64,000 nucleotides of DNA from Bordetella genomosp. 10 (GCF_002261225.1 NZ_NEVM01000002.1:1116001-1180000), one strand, 5' to 3'; counted from the stretch's first letter, positions 1 through 8,381 are shown. Numbers and translations are program-made. The notes: generated by a model from the letters alone, not told the origin.

Positions 1-818
1 CACATTGGAAAGTTCTTGGCATACAGGCCATACCGGAATGCCGGATCCGGATGCCGAAAACCGTAAGGACCATGGAAGTGCCACATATGCCAAAGGTCGG
101 CGCCCAGCGCCTGGGCCATGGTGATGCCGTCGCCCGTGTTGCCCAGAAAACTGGCAGGGCGAGTGCCGGTCGCTTCAAAATACTGGCTTTGCATCTGCGC
201 ATTGGCCTCGAATCCGCCGCACGCCAGGATCACGCCGCCGCGGGCGTCCACGGTCTCGCTTTGCCCCTCATGTTCGATCCGCAGCCCGTGCACGCCTGAC
301 GCCGTGCGCAGCAGGCTTTTGGCGGCGGTGCCAAGCCTGACCTCGATGCCGCGGCGCTCGACGCACTGGCGCAGGAGGCCGAAAAAATTCGTGCCGGCGT
401 TGGAGTAGAAAGTAGGCGGCAGGGGGGTGGCATCGGACTGCAGCCGATCGACTTCGACATAGCCAAGTTGGTCGAACCCTTCGAAAGGGTAGTTGCCCAG
501 GGCGGGAAACACGCGGACGGACGCATCGACCTCCTTGGCGAGTGCCTGCATCCAGCCGGGAAGTTCGACCATGCCTTGCGCGAGCCGTCGGAGCACGTCC
601 GGTGGTGTGCGGCCCCCACAGGTCGCGATCAGGTATCGTGCCGCGGCGTCCGCATCGTAGGCGATCCGGGCGCCGCCGGCCGAGACCACGGACAAGCCAC
701 CGGGATACGGCATCTTTTCGACGATCAGGACGCGGGCGCCCGCGTCATGCGCGGCGATCGCCGCCGCGGCGCCCGCGGCGCCATAACCAACGACGACGAC
801 GTCGAAATGGGCCGACAT
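1..818 (-). CDS. FAD-dependent oxidoreductase, fumarate reductase/ketosteroid dehydrogenase-like (partial, C-terminus off window)
   Basis: Start ATG is at 816-818 and the reading frame runs off the left edge with 272 codons present. The N-terminus (about residues 6-35) is a classical dinucleotide-binding fold, with V-V-V-V-G-Y-G-A-A-G followed by an acidic end (V-E-K) that would bind the FAD ribose. The residues after it (P-Y-P-G-G) fit the FAD_binding_2 family of fumarate reductases, flavocytochrome c and 3-ketosteroid dehydrogenases. The acyl-CoA dehydrogenase-like gene upstream stops 2 bases before this start, so the two are probably co-transcribed and translationally coupled. Substrate cannot be told from the sequence. 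The missing C-terminus holds the catalytic cap and active-site residues, so the subfamily call is only moderate. Confidence 0.85.
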   Translation of the reverse strand, partial: MSAHFDVVVVGYGAAGAAAAIAAHDAGARVLIVEKMPYPGGLSVVSAGGARIAYDADAAARYLIATCGGRTPPDVLRRLAQGMVELPGWMQALAKEVDASVRVFPALGNYPFEGFDQLGYVEVDRLQSDATPLPPTFYSNAGTNFFGLLRQCVERRGIEVRLGTAAKSLLRTASGVHGLRIEHEGQSETVDARGGVILACGGFEANAQMQSQYFEATGTRPASFLGNTGDGITMAQALGADLWHMWHFHGPYGFRHPDPAFRYGLYAKNFPM

Positions 819-820
819 GC

Positions 821-2059
821 TCATCTCTGGCGAGTCGAGTCGAAATGCTGGCCCATGCCGGCCTGCCCCAGGGTTTGATACGTGCGGTCATTACCGACAT
901 GCAGTACATGTGTCTGCAGGTCTCTCGTAAGCCGGCCAAGCGGGTGTTCGTCGAACAAGGCGGTGGATCCCACCAGCTTCGACAAGCTGTCCGCGAGCGA
1001 CTGGGCCGTCCTGGCGCAAATGGACTTGGCGGCCATGGATGCAAGTTCCGCATTCGTGACACTGCCATGTTGCCATGCGCGCAGCGCGCTTTCGAAAGCG
1101 GACTGGGCCGCATACAGGTCCGTCTGGGCCTGGCCTACGTGCCATTGGACATAAGGATCGGCCTTCTTCTGGGAAATCTGTCCGATCCAGGCCAATGCCC
1201 ATCGCAGGATGCCTTCAGCCGCGCCAAGATAGGTCGCCGTGAAGCCGAGGTGGAAGCGGCCTTGCCACCGGCCGTTCGGGTACGCGCCGGCGGGCCCCAG
1301 GATGTGGCTGGCTGGAATATGGACATCGTCCAGATGCACTTGCGGACTTTCCGCTACCCGCATGCCGCTTGGCTGGTACCAGCCTTTTTCTTCGCGTACG
1401 CCAGGCATATCGGGGGTTACGACCACCATCTGGTGATTGGCGGCCATGCCGCCCTCGACGTCTTTCAGTGATGTGAAAACCAGACCCAGGCCCATTTCGA
1501 CGCCGTTGGTCGCGTAGTACTTACGGCCGGAAATGCGCAAGCTTCCTTGAGGCCCTTTTGTGGCGATCGTCTGGAAGGCCTGAGCGCCGACCTGGAGGCC
1601 GGGCTCGCTGCCGATGAAGGACGCCAGGTGGAGTTTCTCGGTCATGGGGCGCAAGAAGCGCTCGCGCTGCTCTGGGGTGCCCAGTTCCGCGATGGCCCAC
1701 GCCGCGTGATTATGCACTTGCAGGCAGTGAGCCGTTCCCGGAGAGACGCGCGCGACGATCCGGATGGCCTGCAGGTAGGTCGCCTTATCTTCGCTGTATA
1801 GATGGCTATCCGCGCCGCTGTAGGCCGGTGGCAGTGTGCTGCGCAACCATCCCGCGTCATGCAGATCCCGCAGATTGTCGACCGGCAGCGAGGCATGCTG
1901 GTGGCTTGCCCGCTCGCGCGCAGGGAAGCGTGATGTCACCAGCTGCTCCAGCTGGCTCAATCGCTTGACATCGCCCGAGAGCGGTGGGGAGAAGGAAGCG
2001 GGCATGGCGTCCTGCCGGGATGCGGTGATGTTGCTTGGCACGGTGATGTCGCTTGGCAT
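821..2059 (-). CDS. Acyl-CoA dehydrogenase-fold flavoprotein, SfnB/DszC-like
   Basis: The 412-residue protein has the acyl-CoA dehydrogenase layout: helical N-terminal domain (W-L-R-S-T-L-P-P), central beta domain (F-I-G-S-E-P-G, then G-R-K-Y-Y-A-T-N-G) and C-terminal helical domain. The pattern fits the SfnB/DszC/group D monooxygenase branch, in which a reduced flavin attacks an organosulfur or aromatic compound, better than a beta-oxidation enzyme. That is a family-level inference. It sits directly upstream of the FAD oxidoreductase gene and downstream of a decayed sulfonate-type permease, which favours a role in sulfur-compound use. ATG at 2059 has no clear ribosome-binding site; a short upstream ORF ends 26 bases before it. 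Confidence 0.8.
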   Translation of the reverse strand: MPSDITVPSNITASRQDAMPASFSPPLSGDVKRLSQLEQLVTSRFPARERASHQHASLPVDNLRDLHDAGWLRSTLPPAYSGADSHLYSEDKATYLQAIRIVARVSPGTAHCLQVHNHAAWAIAELGTPEQRERFLRPMTEKLHLASFIGSEPGLQVGAQAFQTIATKGPQGSLRISGRKYYATNGVEMGLGLVFTSLKDVEGGMAANHQMVVVTPDMPGVREEKGWYQPSGMRVAESPQVHLDDVHIPASHILGPAGAYPNGRWQGRFHLGFTATYLGAAEGILRWALAWIGQISQKKADPYVQWHVGQAQTDLYAAQSAFESALRAWQHGSVTNAELASMAAKSICARTAQSLADSLSKLVGSTALFDEHPLGRLTRDLQTHVLHVGNDRTYQTLGQAGMGQHFDSTRQR

Positions 2060-2085
2060 TTAGTGGCGGCGATCGGCTCTGACGG

Positions 2086-2205
2086 TCACGCCGCTGCCGG
2101 CGCGCCGCGCGTCGGCGCGCATGCGCAGGTCCTGGTGTTGATACCGAGGCTGGTGCCGGATGCGGCGACAGGCGCCGTGATTCCGATCACGAGAGACAGG
2201 GACAT
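2086..2205 (-). CDS. Possible 39-residue leader peptide with Thr-Cys-Ala-Cys-Ala codons
   Basis: A short ATG-started ORF ends 26 bases upstream of the acyl-CoA dehydrogenase-like gene. Its predicted peptide has two Cys codons close together (N-T-R-T-C-A-C-A-P-T). These lie next to a GC-rich inverted repeat at 2100-2120 (arms GCGCGCC and GGCGCGC, 7-base loop). Cys codons beside a hairpin ahead of a putative sulfur gene suggest attenuation by ribosome stalling, but this is inference only. No strong ribosome-binding site is visible and GC-rich DNA makes such hairpins by chance. Confidence 0.2.
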   Translation of the reverse strand: MSLSLVIGITAPVAASGTSLGINTRTCACAPTRGAPAAA

Positions 2206-2350
2206 CGTCAAAAACGTTTTTATTGAGAGATCGTCGAATAGTCTCCTACAACGCCGGTCGAATGGTCCACTACCTTTATGGCGTTAACTAATTCGGCAAC
2301 GGAATTAAAAACGTTTCAATTTCGGCGAGAAGAAAGGGGGATGGCGGCGG
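2206..2350. promoter_or_regulatory. Intergenic region with two AAAAACGTTT operator-like palindromes
   Basis: A perfect 12-base palindrome AAAAACGTTTTT lies at 2210-2221 and a close relative, AAAAACGTTTC, at 2307-2317, 97 bases apart. A third copy (AAAAACGTTCG) is at 4547-4557. The CG-centred AAACGTTT core is typical of LacI-family operators, though no LacI gene is in the window. Placement upstream of the 2059 gene suggests control of it. Nothing else is recognisable between 2206 and the permease remnant. Confidence 0.35.
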
Positions 2351-2790
2351 TCAGGGAATCCGAGGTGGTTGCCGTGCACGTACGGTGATGTGGGGGAGGG
2401 GGCCAGCATGGCTATGACCACGACGAACTGGCAACAAGCCGGGCAACCAGAGCCGGCGCAGGCGCACGTCCAGTGGCAGCCGCGGCATCGCCGCGACTTC
2501 CAGCAGCTCGGCGTTTATGGACCGAACCCCTTGGATCAGGTTGAACGAGATGGCGGGCGCGATGGAAATGGCGACCGCGATGGCCGAGCCTGCCGCGCTG
2601 ATGCCGAACCAGATGATGCAGAGGATGGCCCACACCAGTCCGGGCACCGTCAACCCCACGATCAAAAGCGGCTCGAAGAACGCGGCCAGACCAAGACGGC
2701 GACCATGCCCAGCACCAGCACAAACGCGGTGAGGGAGGCCAGGATGAAGCCGGCCGCCACCCGGCCGCCCGAACCAAGTTCTTGCTATTT
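2351..2790 (-). pseudogene. Decayed ABC transporter permease (NitT/TauT, SsuC/TauC-like)
   Basis: Fragments of a binding-protein-dependent inner-membrane permease are spread over two frames. One frame near 2690-2770 gives a hydrophobic helix (A-A-G-F-I-L-A-S-L-T). After a frame change, F-F-E-P-L-L-I-V-G-L-T-V-P-G-L-V-W continues into W-F-G-I-S and the cytoplasmic loop G-V-R-S-I-N-A-E-L-L-E-V-A, which is the EAA loop contacted by the ATPase. The end is scrambled again and no N-terminal part remains. An intact permease of this family has about 260 residues, as in the gene at 11629-12417. This is a dead copy, possibly the remains of a transporter once linked to the 821-2059 gene. Confidence 0.7.
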
Positions 2791-2798
2791 GTTTATTG

Positions 2799-2816
2799 AT
2801 TTCGAATTTTCGAAAT
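2799..2816. promoter_or_regulatory. AT-rich palindrome ATTTCGAA-TT-TTCGAAAT
   Basis: Two perfect 8-base arms flank a 2-base centre, 20 bases past the stop codon of the DHA2 efflux gene and upstream of the decayed permease. It has no GC stem or T-run, so it looks more like a former operator of the dead transport operon than a terminator. Confidence 0.3.
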
Positions 2817-2835
2817 TGATGTTGCGCCGAAAAGA

Positions 2836-4377
2836 TCAGCCTTGGGAGGCGCGGTGCGCGGATCGCTTGGGATGCGCGACCAGCGCATAGGCAAACAACA
2901 GCAGCCCCACCAGAGTGGCGGGAATGTTGTAGGCCAATGTCGCGTGTGCCAGCGCATGACCGTAGCGGGCCGCGGTCTGGCTTGCTTCCTCGGCAGCCGG
3001 CAGGACGGCCGGCAAGCGCATCGCGCCGCCACCGTCTGCGCCATGGTCCAGGGCTGAAAACAGCAGCATGCCGACGATGGTGACCCCCACCGACGTACCG
3101 ACTGTTTGCAACGTCCCCACCGCACCGGCTGCGACGCCCGCTTGCTCATCGCGAACCAGCCCCAGCAAGGCGTTCAGGGCCAGGGGAATGACCAGGCCCT
3201 GGCCAAGACCGTTGACGGCGACCGACAGGGAGAGCCAACCAAGCTGCCGCGGCGCGTACGTTCCGATTAAAGCGGACAAACCGAGCCCGGCGCCGAAGCA
3301 GATCACGCCCAATAGAAGCGCCCACGGGCCGATGCGCGCGGCCACGCGAGGCCCGAGCAGCGATCCGGAGAAGAAGGCAACGGCGGAAGGCGTGAAGACG
3401 ATACCTGCCGCGAGAGGGCCCAAGTGCAATCCCGCTTGCAGCAGGAACGTGAGCGTCAGGAAGAAAGAGCTGATAGCGGAATAGAACAGGAAGATTGCAA
3501 GAACGCCTAGAGAGAACGCCAAGTTGTGGAAGAGCGTCACATCGAGCATGGGCGAACCTTTGCGCCCCCGTAGGTTGCGCTCGTACCGGACAAAAGCGGC
3601 CAGCACGGCCACGCCGAGCCAGGGAAGCGTGAGCGACCACGCTGGCCAGCCGCTCTCGCGCCCCACCATCACGGGGACAAGAATCAGGCCCAGGCCGAGC
3701 GCACTGGTGGCGGCGCCAACCAGATCCAGCCGCGGGGCATGGCCAGGAGGAAGTTTTGCCAACACTGTGTAGCCGCCCCACAGCGCCAGCAGCCCCACCG
3801 GCAGATTGATCAGAAAGACCATGCACCATCCCTCTCCCAGAGGAGCGTGCTCGATCAACCATCCGCCCGCCAGTTGGGATATGGAAGCGGCTACGCCCTG
3901 GACCGCCCCCATGATGCCGAACGCCTTGCGCCGTTCGTCGCCTTCGAACAGCAGTCGCGTCGACGCCAGGACCTGCGGCATTAGCAAGGCCGCCCCCACG
4001 CCTTGCAGAACGCGGCTGCCGATCAGGAGGTTTGGACTGAAGCTCAAGCCACACAGCACCGATGCGAGCGTAAATATCGCCATGCCGACCAGGAAAATAC
4101 GACGGCGACCGTATAGATCGCCCAGGCGCGCTCCATTCATCAGGCAGATTCCATACGCCGCGGCGTAGCCGACCAGCACCAGCTGGACCTGCGCGTCACT
4201 GGCCGCCAGGCCGTCGCGCAGACTGGGAATGGCGACGTTGACGATGAACAGATCCAGGATGGTGACGAAATTGCCGGTCAGCAATACGGCCAAGGCAAGC
4301 CAGCGTCGTTGGACGTGGGGGCGGTTTGCGTCGGTCTGCGATGTTGTCGAGACATTGCTTGGGTGGCCGATAGACAT
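2836..4377 (-). CDS. MFS drug-efflux transporter, DHA2 (EmrB/QacA) family
   Basis: The 513-residue inner-membrane protein has the length and hydrophobicity of a 14-helix proton-driven multidrug exporter. After a hydrophilic N-terminus of about 25 residues the first helix reads L-A-V-L-L-T-G-N-F-V-T-I-L-D. The DHA2 signature L-D-L-F-I-V-N-V-A-I-P follows, and loop 2-3 carries motif A as G-A-R-L-G-D-L-Y-G-R-R-R. The motif C region G-A-V-Q-G-V-A-A-S-I-S-Q-L-A-G-G-W is also present. ATG 4377 is chosen because it gives the usual short cytosolic start. It is divergent from the Bug receptor gene at 4654; the shared gap holds an operator-like dyad. The transported compound is unknown. Confidence 0.9.
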   Translation of the reverse strand: MSIGHPSNVSTTSQTDANRPHVQRRWLALAVLLTGNFVTILDLFIVNVAIPSLRDGLAASDAQVQLVLVGYAAAYGICLMNGARLGDLYGRRRIFLVGMAIFTLASVLCGLSFSPNLLIGSRVLQGVGAALLMPQVLASTRLLFEGDERRKAFGIMGAVQGVAASISQLAGGWLIEHAPLGEGWCMVFLINLPVGLLALWGGYTVLAKLPPGHAPRLDLVGAATSALGLGLILVPVMVGRESGWPAWSLTLPWLGVAVLAAFVRYERNLRGRKGSPMLDVTLFHNLAFSLGVLAIFLFYSAISSFFLTLTFLLQAGLHLGPLAAGIVFTPSAVAFFSGSLLGPRVAARIGPWALLLGVICFGAGLGLSALIGTYAPRQLGWLSLSVAVNGLGQGLVIPLALNALLGLVRDEQAGVAAGAVGTLQTVGTSVGVTIVGMLLFSALDHGADGGGAMRLPAVLPAAEEASQTAARYGHALAHATLAYNIPATLVGLLLFAYALVAHPKRSAHRASQG

Positions 4378-4653
4378 GCTTTTCTCTCAAAAATATACAT
4401 CCGATCGTATATATAAAATGATGGTCTAGTCAATCGACAAGCCCCTCTGTGGGGAACTCGGCGCATGCAGGAAAGCGCCTTCCGCCTCGCTGGGTTTCAC
4501 GCTGCCGCCGGATGATTCCGGTGATTACGTCATTCTGGATAAGTATAAAAACGTTCGTATGCTTAGATTAATATTTGCGTGCGTTCGCAACGTGATGCGG
4601 ACAGGTCCCATGCCCTAGCGAATAGGGTTTTCCAACGATATCCGCTCGCCTAC
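4378..4653. promoter_or_regulatory. Divergent promoter region with ATATAC-N8-GTATAT dyad
   Basis: The gap between the efflux gene and the Bug gene contains a dyad with 6-base arms at 4393-4398 and 4407-4412. It lies only 16 bases upstream of the efflux start, where a TetR- or MarR-type repressor would commonly bind. A copy of the AAAAACGTTCG motif is at 4547-4557, closer to the Bug gene. No adjacent regulator gene serves this promoter unless it is the TetR gene at 5665-6321. Confidence 0.4.
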
Positions 4654-5649
4654 ATGAACTCCTTCGACCAAATGCGCCGCCGCCTGCTTGTCACCGGCGC
4701 CGCCGGTGCGCTCGCCAGCCTGGCTGGCGCGCCACGCCAGGCCCAGGCTGTCGCCGCTTACCCCGACAAGCCCGTCCGGATCGTGCTGCCGTATCTGACC
4801 AGCGGCCCCAATGGAATCGCCACGCGCATACTCGCGGATGGTCTGGCGCAGCAATGGGGGCAGTCGGTCATCGTTGACAGCCGTCCAGGCGCCAACGGTT
4901 CGATCGGCGCCATGGCGGTCAAGGAAGCGCATGCCGACGGCTACACCTTGCTGTCCGGCGCCATGTTCGTCGTGCTCAATCCCCTGATTGATCCTCAAGC
5001 ACGGTACAAGACGGAGGATTTCATACCCGTTGCCAGTTTTGGCGCACCGCCGAATGTCATCGTCGTCAATCGCGACGCGCCCTGGCAGACATTGGATGAC
5101 CTGATTCGTGACGGCAGGCGGCAGCCCGGCAAGCTTTCCTCACCGCATGCGGGGGTAGGCAGTTCCGTTCATCTGGGGCTGAGCCTGTTCCTGCAACAGG
5201 CCGGTATCGATGCCGTGGTGGTGCCTTACAAGGGCTCGCCTCCCTACGTCACAGACCTTTTGGGAGGGCGCCTGGATTTCGCCTTTCTCAGCGTGCAGCT
5301 TGCGCTGCCGCAGGTCGAGGCAGGACGACTGCGGGTGCTGGCGACAGTCTCGGAGCGGCGCCTGCCGGAGTTGCAGGCAGTGCCCACGCTCGGGGAGGCG
5401 GGTTATGCCGGCGCCGTGGTGACGCCGTGGTCCGGCCTTTTCGCTGCCGCCGGTACGCCTGCACCCGTGCTGGAGGTGCTGGCGCGCAGCGCCCGCAAGG
5501 CCCTGGCCGATCCCGATATCCAGCGGCGCTATCGCCAGATGTACGCGGAACTGCCGGTCGACCCGCTCGGCTTCCCGAAACTGGTCAGTGCAGAAGAAGT
5601 CCGGTGGAAACAGATCGTTGCCAGCCGGTCGATCAAGGACTTGGTCTGA
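4654..5649 (+). CDS. Bug-family periplasmic solute receptor (tripartite tricarboxylate transporter family)
   Basis: The start at ATG 4654 is preferred over the earlier in-frame codon at 4579 because it places a twin-arginine-like signal (R-R-R-L-L-V-T-G, then an Ala-rich stretch to A-Q-A) at the N-terminus. The mature 331-residue protein begins Y-P-D-K-P-V-R-I-V-L-P, the usual opening of Bug receptors, and has the G-Y-T-L-L and V-P-Y-K-G-S landmarks of the two-lobed ligand cleft. The common P-F-P-P-G-G segment is replaced here by L-P-Y-L-T-S-G-P, which may alter the ligand pocket. No membrane subunits (TctA/TctB) are nearby, as is usual for the many orphan Bug proteins of Bordetella. Ligand unknown, probably a carboxylate. 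Confidence 0.88.
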   Translation: MNSFDQMRRRLLVTGAAGALASLAGAPRQAQAVAAYPDKPVRIVLPYLTSGPNGIATRILADGLAQQWGQSVIVDSRPGANGSIGAMAVKEAHADGYTLLSGAMFVVLNPLIDPQARYKTEDFIPVASFGAPPNVIVVNRDAPWQTLDDLIRDGRRQPGKLSSPHAGVGSSVHLGLSLFLQQAGIDAVVVPYKGSPPYVTDLLGGRLDFAFLSVQLALPQVEAGRLRVLATVSERRLPELQAVPTLGEAGYAGAVVTPWSGLFAAAGTPAPVLEVLARSARKALADPDIQRRYRQMYAELPVDPLGFPKLVSAEEVRWKQIVASRSIKDLV

Positions 5650-5664
5650 ATGCGTACGGCGCTG

Positions 5665-6321
5665 TCACCGCGTAGCGGCAACTTTGCGGCGGGCGCTGCG
5701 TGGGCGGCTGTGGCCGTGCTCGAGAAGAAGACGCCGCGACTGGTTGTGGGCGAGCTTGAATTGGGCGGTGTCGCCCATCAGCGACGCGACATTGGCGCTG
5801 GCCTGAAAGGCCAGCAGCGCGAATGCGAGGGCCGGCACGTCGGTCTCGTCGCGCAATTGGCCCGCCTGGCGCGCGGCCTCCAACCATTCCTGCAGACGGG
5901 CCTGGCCCGCATGGCGGTAGTGATTGATGGCATCGCGGATCTGGCCTGGGCGCGCGCGGTACTCGCTGCTCGCCGAATTCAGAAAGCAGCCGCCCGGCAG
6001 CACGCGTTGTTCCACGAACGCGAACCAGTTGTCGACCCAGGCCAGCAGACGGTCCAACGGGGTGCGCCTGGTCGAGGCGGGGACAACAACCGCGCTGCGG
6101 AACTGCTCCATGACGCGGTCCAGCGTGGCGATCTGCAAGGCCTCCTTGTCGCCGAACAGCACAGTAATGTTGCCCTTGCTCACGCCGGCCTCGGTCGCCA
6201 CGCGTCCTATGGTCAGCCCGCTCAATCCATCGATCGAGGCAATGGCGATGGCGTGATCGAGGATGTGGGCGCGCGAGCGCTCGCCGCGCAGGCGGCGGCC
6301 GTCGGTTTCTTCCGTGGTCAT
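5665..6321 (-). CDS. TetR/AcrR-family transcriptional regulator
   Basis: ATG 6321 starts a 218-residue protein with an N-terminal helix-turn-helix at about residues 28-60 (L-T-I-G-R-V-A-T-E-A-G-V-S-K-G-N-I-T-V-L-F). The turn and recognition helix match the TetR family. The C-terminal two thirds form the variable ligand-binding domain. It is divergent from the thiol dioxygenase-rhodanese gene, with 65 bases between starts, the classical arrangement for a local repressor. The gene ends 15 bases from the Bug gene end (convergent). An earlier in-frame codon would add 67 residues unlike any TetR start and is rejected. Confidence 0.9.
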   Translation of the reverse strand: MTTEETDGRRLRGERSRAHILDHAIAIASIDGLSGLTIGRVATEAGVSKGNITVLFGDKEALQIATLDRVMEQFRSAVVVPASTRRTPLDRLLAWVDNWFAFVEQRVLPGGCFLNSASSEYRARPGQIRDAINHYRHAGQARLQEWLEAARQAGQLRDETDVPALAFALLAFQASANVASLMGDTAQFKLAHNQSRRLLLEHGHSRPRSARRKVAATR

Positions 6322-6386
6322 GGACGTGATTCCGTTTTCGGGGCGTATTGCCCGGATATTTATTCCACACGTACGTATTGTTTTCG
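6322..6386. promoter_or_regulatory. TetR / thiol-dioxygenase divergent promoter and likely operator
   Basis: The 65-base gap contains the perfect palindrome ACGTACGT at 6369-6376 and a direct repeat CGTATTG at 6344-6350 and 6374-6380. A TetR dimer bound here would cover both promoters. The sequence is direct; its assignment to the adjacent TetR protein is inference from gene arrangement. Confidence 0.5.
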
Positions 6387-8381
6387 ATGATAGCAGAGAC
6401 CTTAACGAGTGCGGGTACCGGCCGGCCTGGCAGTGTTGATGCGGGGGGGCCGTCCTTGCTGGACAAGCGCGCACACGCCGTGCGTGAACTGCTTGCAAAA
6501 ACTCGGGCGTCGACCCATGCACGGGATGGCCGCATACCCGATCTGTCGCAGATCAGCGCCGACCTGGCGCGCCTGGCCGCAAATGCAGCGTGGTTCACGT
6601 TCGACGAGTTTCCTGTCGATCTCGAACGCGTTACCACTTTTTATCGTCTTGCCGAAGACGCCGACGGGGCCTTTGCGCTTTACGTGTCGGCCAGCGTCCC
6701 GGGCCGTAAACAGCTGCCGCACGACCACACCACGTGGGCGGTCATCGCCGGCATCCGGGGTCAGGAGAAGAATGTCGTCTATCGCCGGACGCCGGGTGGC
6801 ACGCCGGGCGAGGTCAAGCTGTCGGCGTCGCGCACAGTCACGGTCGGCCCTGCGCAGGTGGTCGCCCTGGCCCCCGAGGACTTGCATAGCACCGAGATCG
6901 TTGGTGCCGCTCCCGCGCTCCATCTGCACTTTTATGGCCTCAGCCAGGAGCTGATGTTCGACCGTGTGCGGTACGACGACGTGGCTGGCGGGCATCCCGT
7001 ACCGGTGCCCGTGCCGACGCGCATCCGGCATCCGCTGGTGACGCCCGAGACATTGCACGGCTGGACGCAGGGCGCGGGTGAATTGGCATTGGTGGATGTG
7101 CGCACGGAGGCCGAGTACGCCACTGGCCATCTGCTGCACGCCAGCAACGTTCCCCTGGCCAACCTGGTGGCACGGATCGGCCGGCTCGTTCCTGGCCTGG
7201 AAACGCCTGTCGTCGTGTTGGACGCCAACGAGGAACTGGCCCATCTGGCGGCCGCCACCCTGGTCCGCCTGGGCTATGGGAGCGTTTCCGTGTTGCGCGG
7301 GGGGACCGGGGCTTGGGAGGCTGCCGGCTATCCCTTGTTCGAGGGAGTACATGTGCCAGGCAAGGCGCTGGCGGAGCAGGCACAGCGCGTTCTGGGTATT
7401 CCCGAGGTCGACGTGGCCGAATTCCATGCGTGGCGGGCCGAAGGACGGCCGCTGTTTTTGTTGGACGTCAGGCCGTTCGACGAGTATCGCCGCTATTCGA
7501 TACCCGGCTCGATCAATTGCCCCGCGGCGGACCTGGCGTTGCGTCTGCCGGCGCTGGATCTGGCTCCGTCCCTGACAGTCGTGGTCCATTGCGCGGGCCG
7601 TGCGCGCAGCCTGGTGGCGGCGCAGACCTTGATCGCGGCCGGAGTGCCGCAGCGTGTCTACGCCTTGCGCAACGGCACCATGAGCTGGGAGTTGGAAGGT
7701 GGAGAACTGAAGTCGGACCAGCAGGCCTTTCTGCCGCTTCCCTCCCATGACGAGCGGCCCGAGCAGGCTGCGCGGCGGCTGGCGGAGCAAAGAGTCCGTG
7801 CCACCAGCGTCGCGCGTCGCGCGGGACTGGACGTCGTGGACGATGCCGCATTGGCGCGCTTGCGCGAAGAATTCCATGGATCGGTTTATCTTTTCGATAT
7901 CCGCTTGCCAGGGGAGTTCGAAGCCGGTCATGCGGCCGGTTCGGTCAATGCGCCCGGAGGGCAGTTGATCCATACGCTCGACGCGTATGCGCCCGTACGG
8001 GGCGCGCGGCTCGTTCTGGTCGACTGGGATGGCGTGCGAGCCGCCTACATCGGCGCGTGGTTGGCGGCATTGGGCCGTCATGACGTTTCCCTGTGGCGGC
8101 CGTCGTCCGCGACGCCCTTGGTCACGGGCGCGACGCCGGCGCTCAAGCAGCCGGAACTCCATCCTGCTTTCTCCCGTGCGTTGACTACGGCCGCGCCGCC
8201 GTCGGCGCATGACGCCTGGCGTGGCCCTCACTCTTTGACCGATCCTCAGGAGAGACACGAGGCCTTCATCCGTTACCTGGAGTGGGAGGCAGGTTTGATC
8301 CGGCAGTTGTCCGACGCAGGGGAGACCGAATTGAACGAGGGTGTGCTCGCGGCTCTCGCGAGACCCGTAGCACAACCCTGA
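6387..8381 (+). CDS. Cupin thiol dioxygenase (cysteine dioxygenase-like) fused to three rhodanese domains
   Basis: The 664-residue protein starts with a cysteine-dioxygenase-like cupin (about residues 1-220). Candidate Fe ligands are H112 and H114 (P-H-D-H) plus H167 (L-H-S-T-E); H179 and H181 lie in the final strand. Three rhodanese modules follow at roughly 225-325, 345-445 and 490-585, each with the opening V/F-D-V/I-R. Only the middle one keeps the catalytic cysteine, C402 in H-C-A-G-R-A-R-S. The first has D279 and the third W547 at that place. Cysteine dioxygenase oxidises a thiol to a sulfinate and rhodanese moves sulfane sulfur, so a persulfide or thiol substrate is likely. It leads an operon with a NitT/TauT receptor. 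ATG 6387 was chosen because it starts right after the operator-like palindrome. Confidence 0.85.
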   Translation: MIAETLTSAGTGRPGSVDAGGPSLLDKRAHAVRELLAKTRASTHARDGRIPDLSQISADLARLAANAAWFTFDEFPVDLERVTTFYRLAEDADGAFALYVSASVPGRKQLPHDHTTWAVIAGIRGQEKNVVYRRTPGGTPGEVKLSASRTVTVGPAQVVALAPEDLHSTEIVGAAPALHLHFYGLSQELMFDRVRYDDVAGGHPVPVPVPTRIRHPLVTPETLHGWTQGAGELALVDVRTEAEYATGHLLHASNVPLANLVARIGRLVPGLETPVVVLDANEELAHLAAATLVRLGYGSVSVLRGGTGAWEAAGYPLFEGVHVPGKALAEQAQRVLGIPEVDVAEFHAWRAEGRPLFLLDVRPFDEYRRYSIPGSINCPAADLALRLPALDLAPSLTVVVHCAGRARSLVAAQTLIAAGVPQRVYALRNGTMSWELEGGELKSDQQAFLPLPSHDERPEQAARRLAEQRVRATSVARRAGLDVVDDAALARLREEFHGSVYLFDIRLPGEFEAGHAAGSVNAPGGQLIHTLDAYAPVRGARLVLVDWDGVRAAYIGAWLAALGRHDVSLWRPSSATPLVTGATPALKQPELHPAFSRALTTAAPPSAHDAWRGPHSLTDPQERHEAFIRYLEWEAGLIRQLSDAGETELNEGVLAALARPVAQP

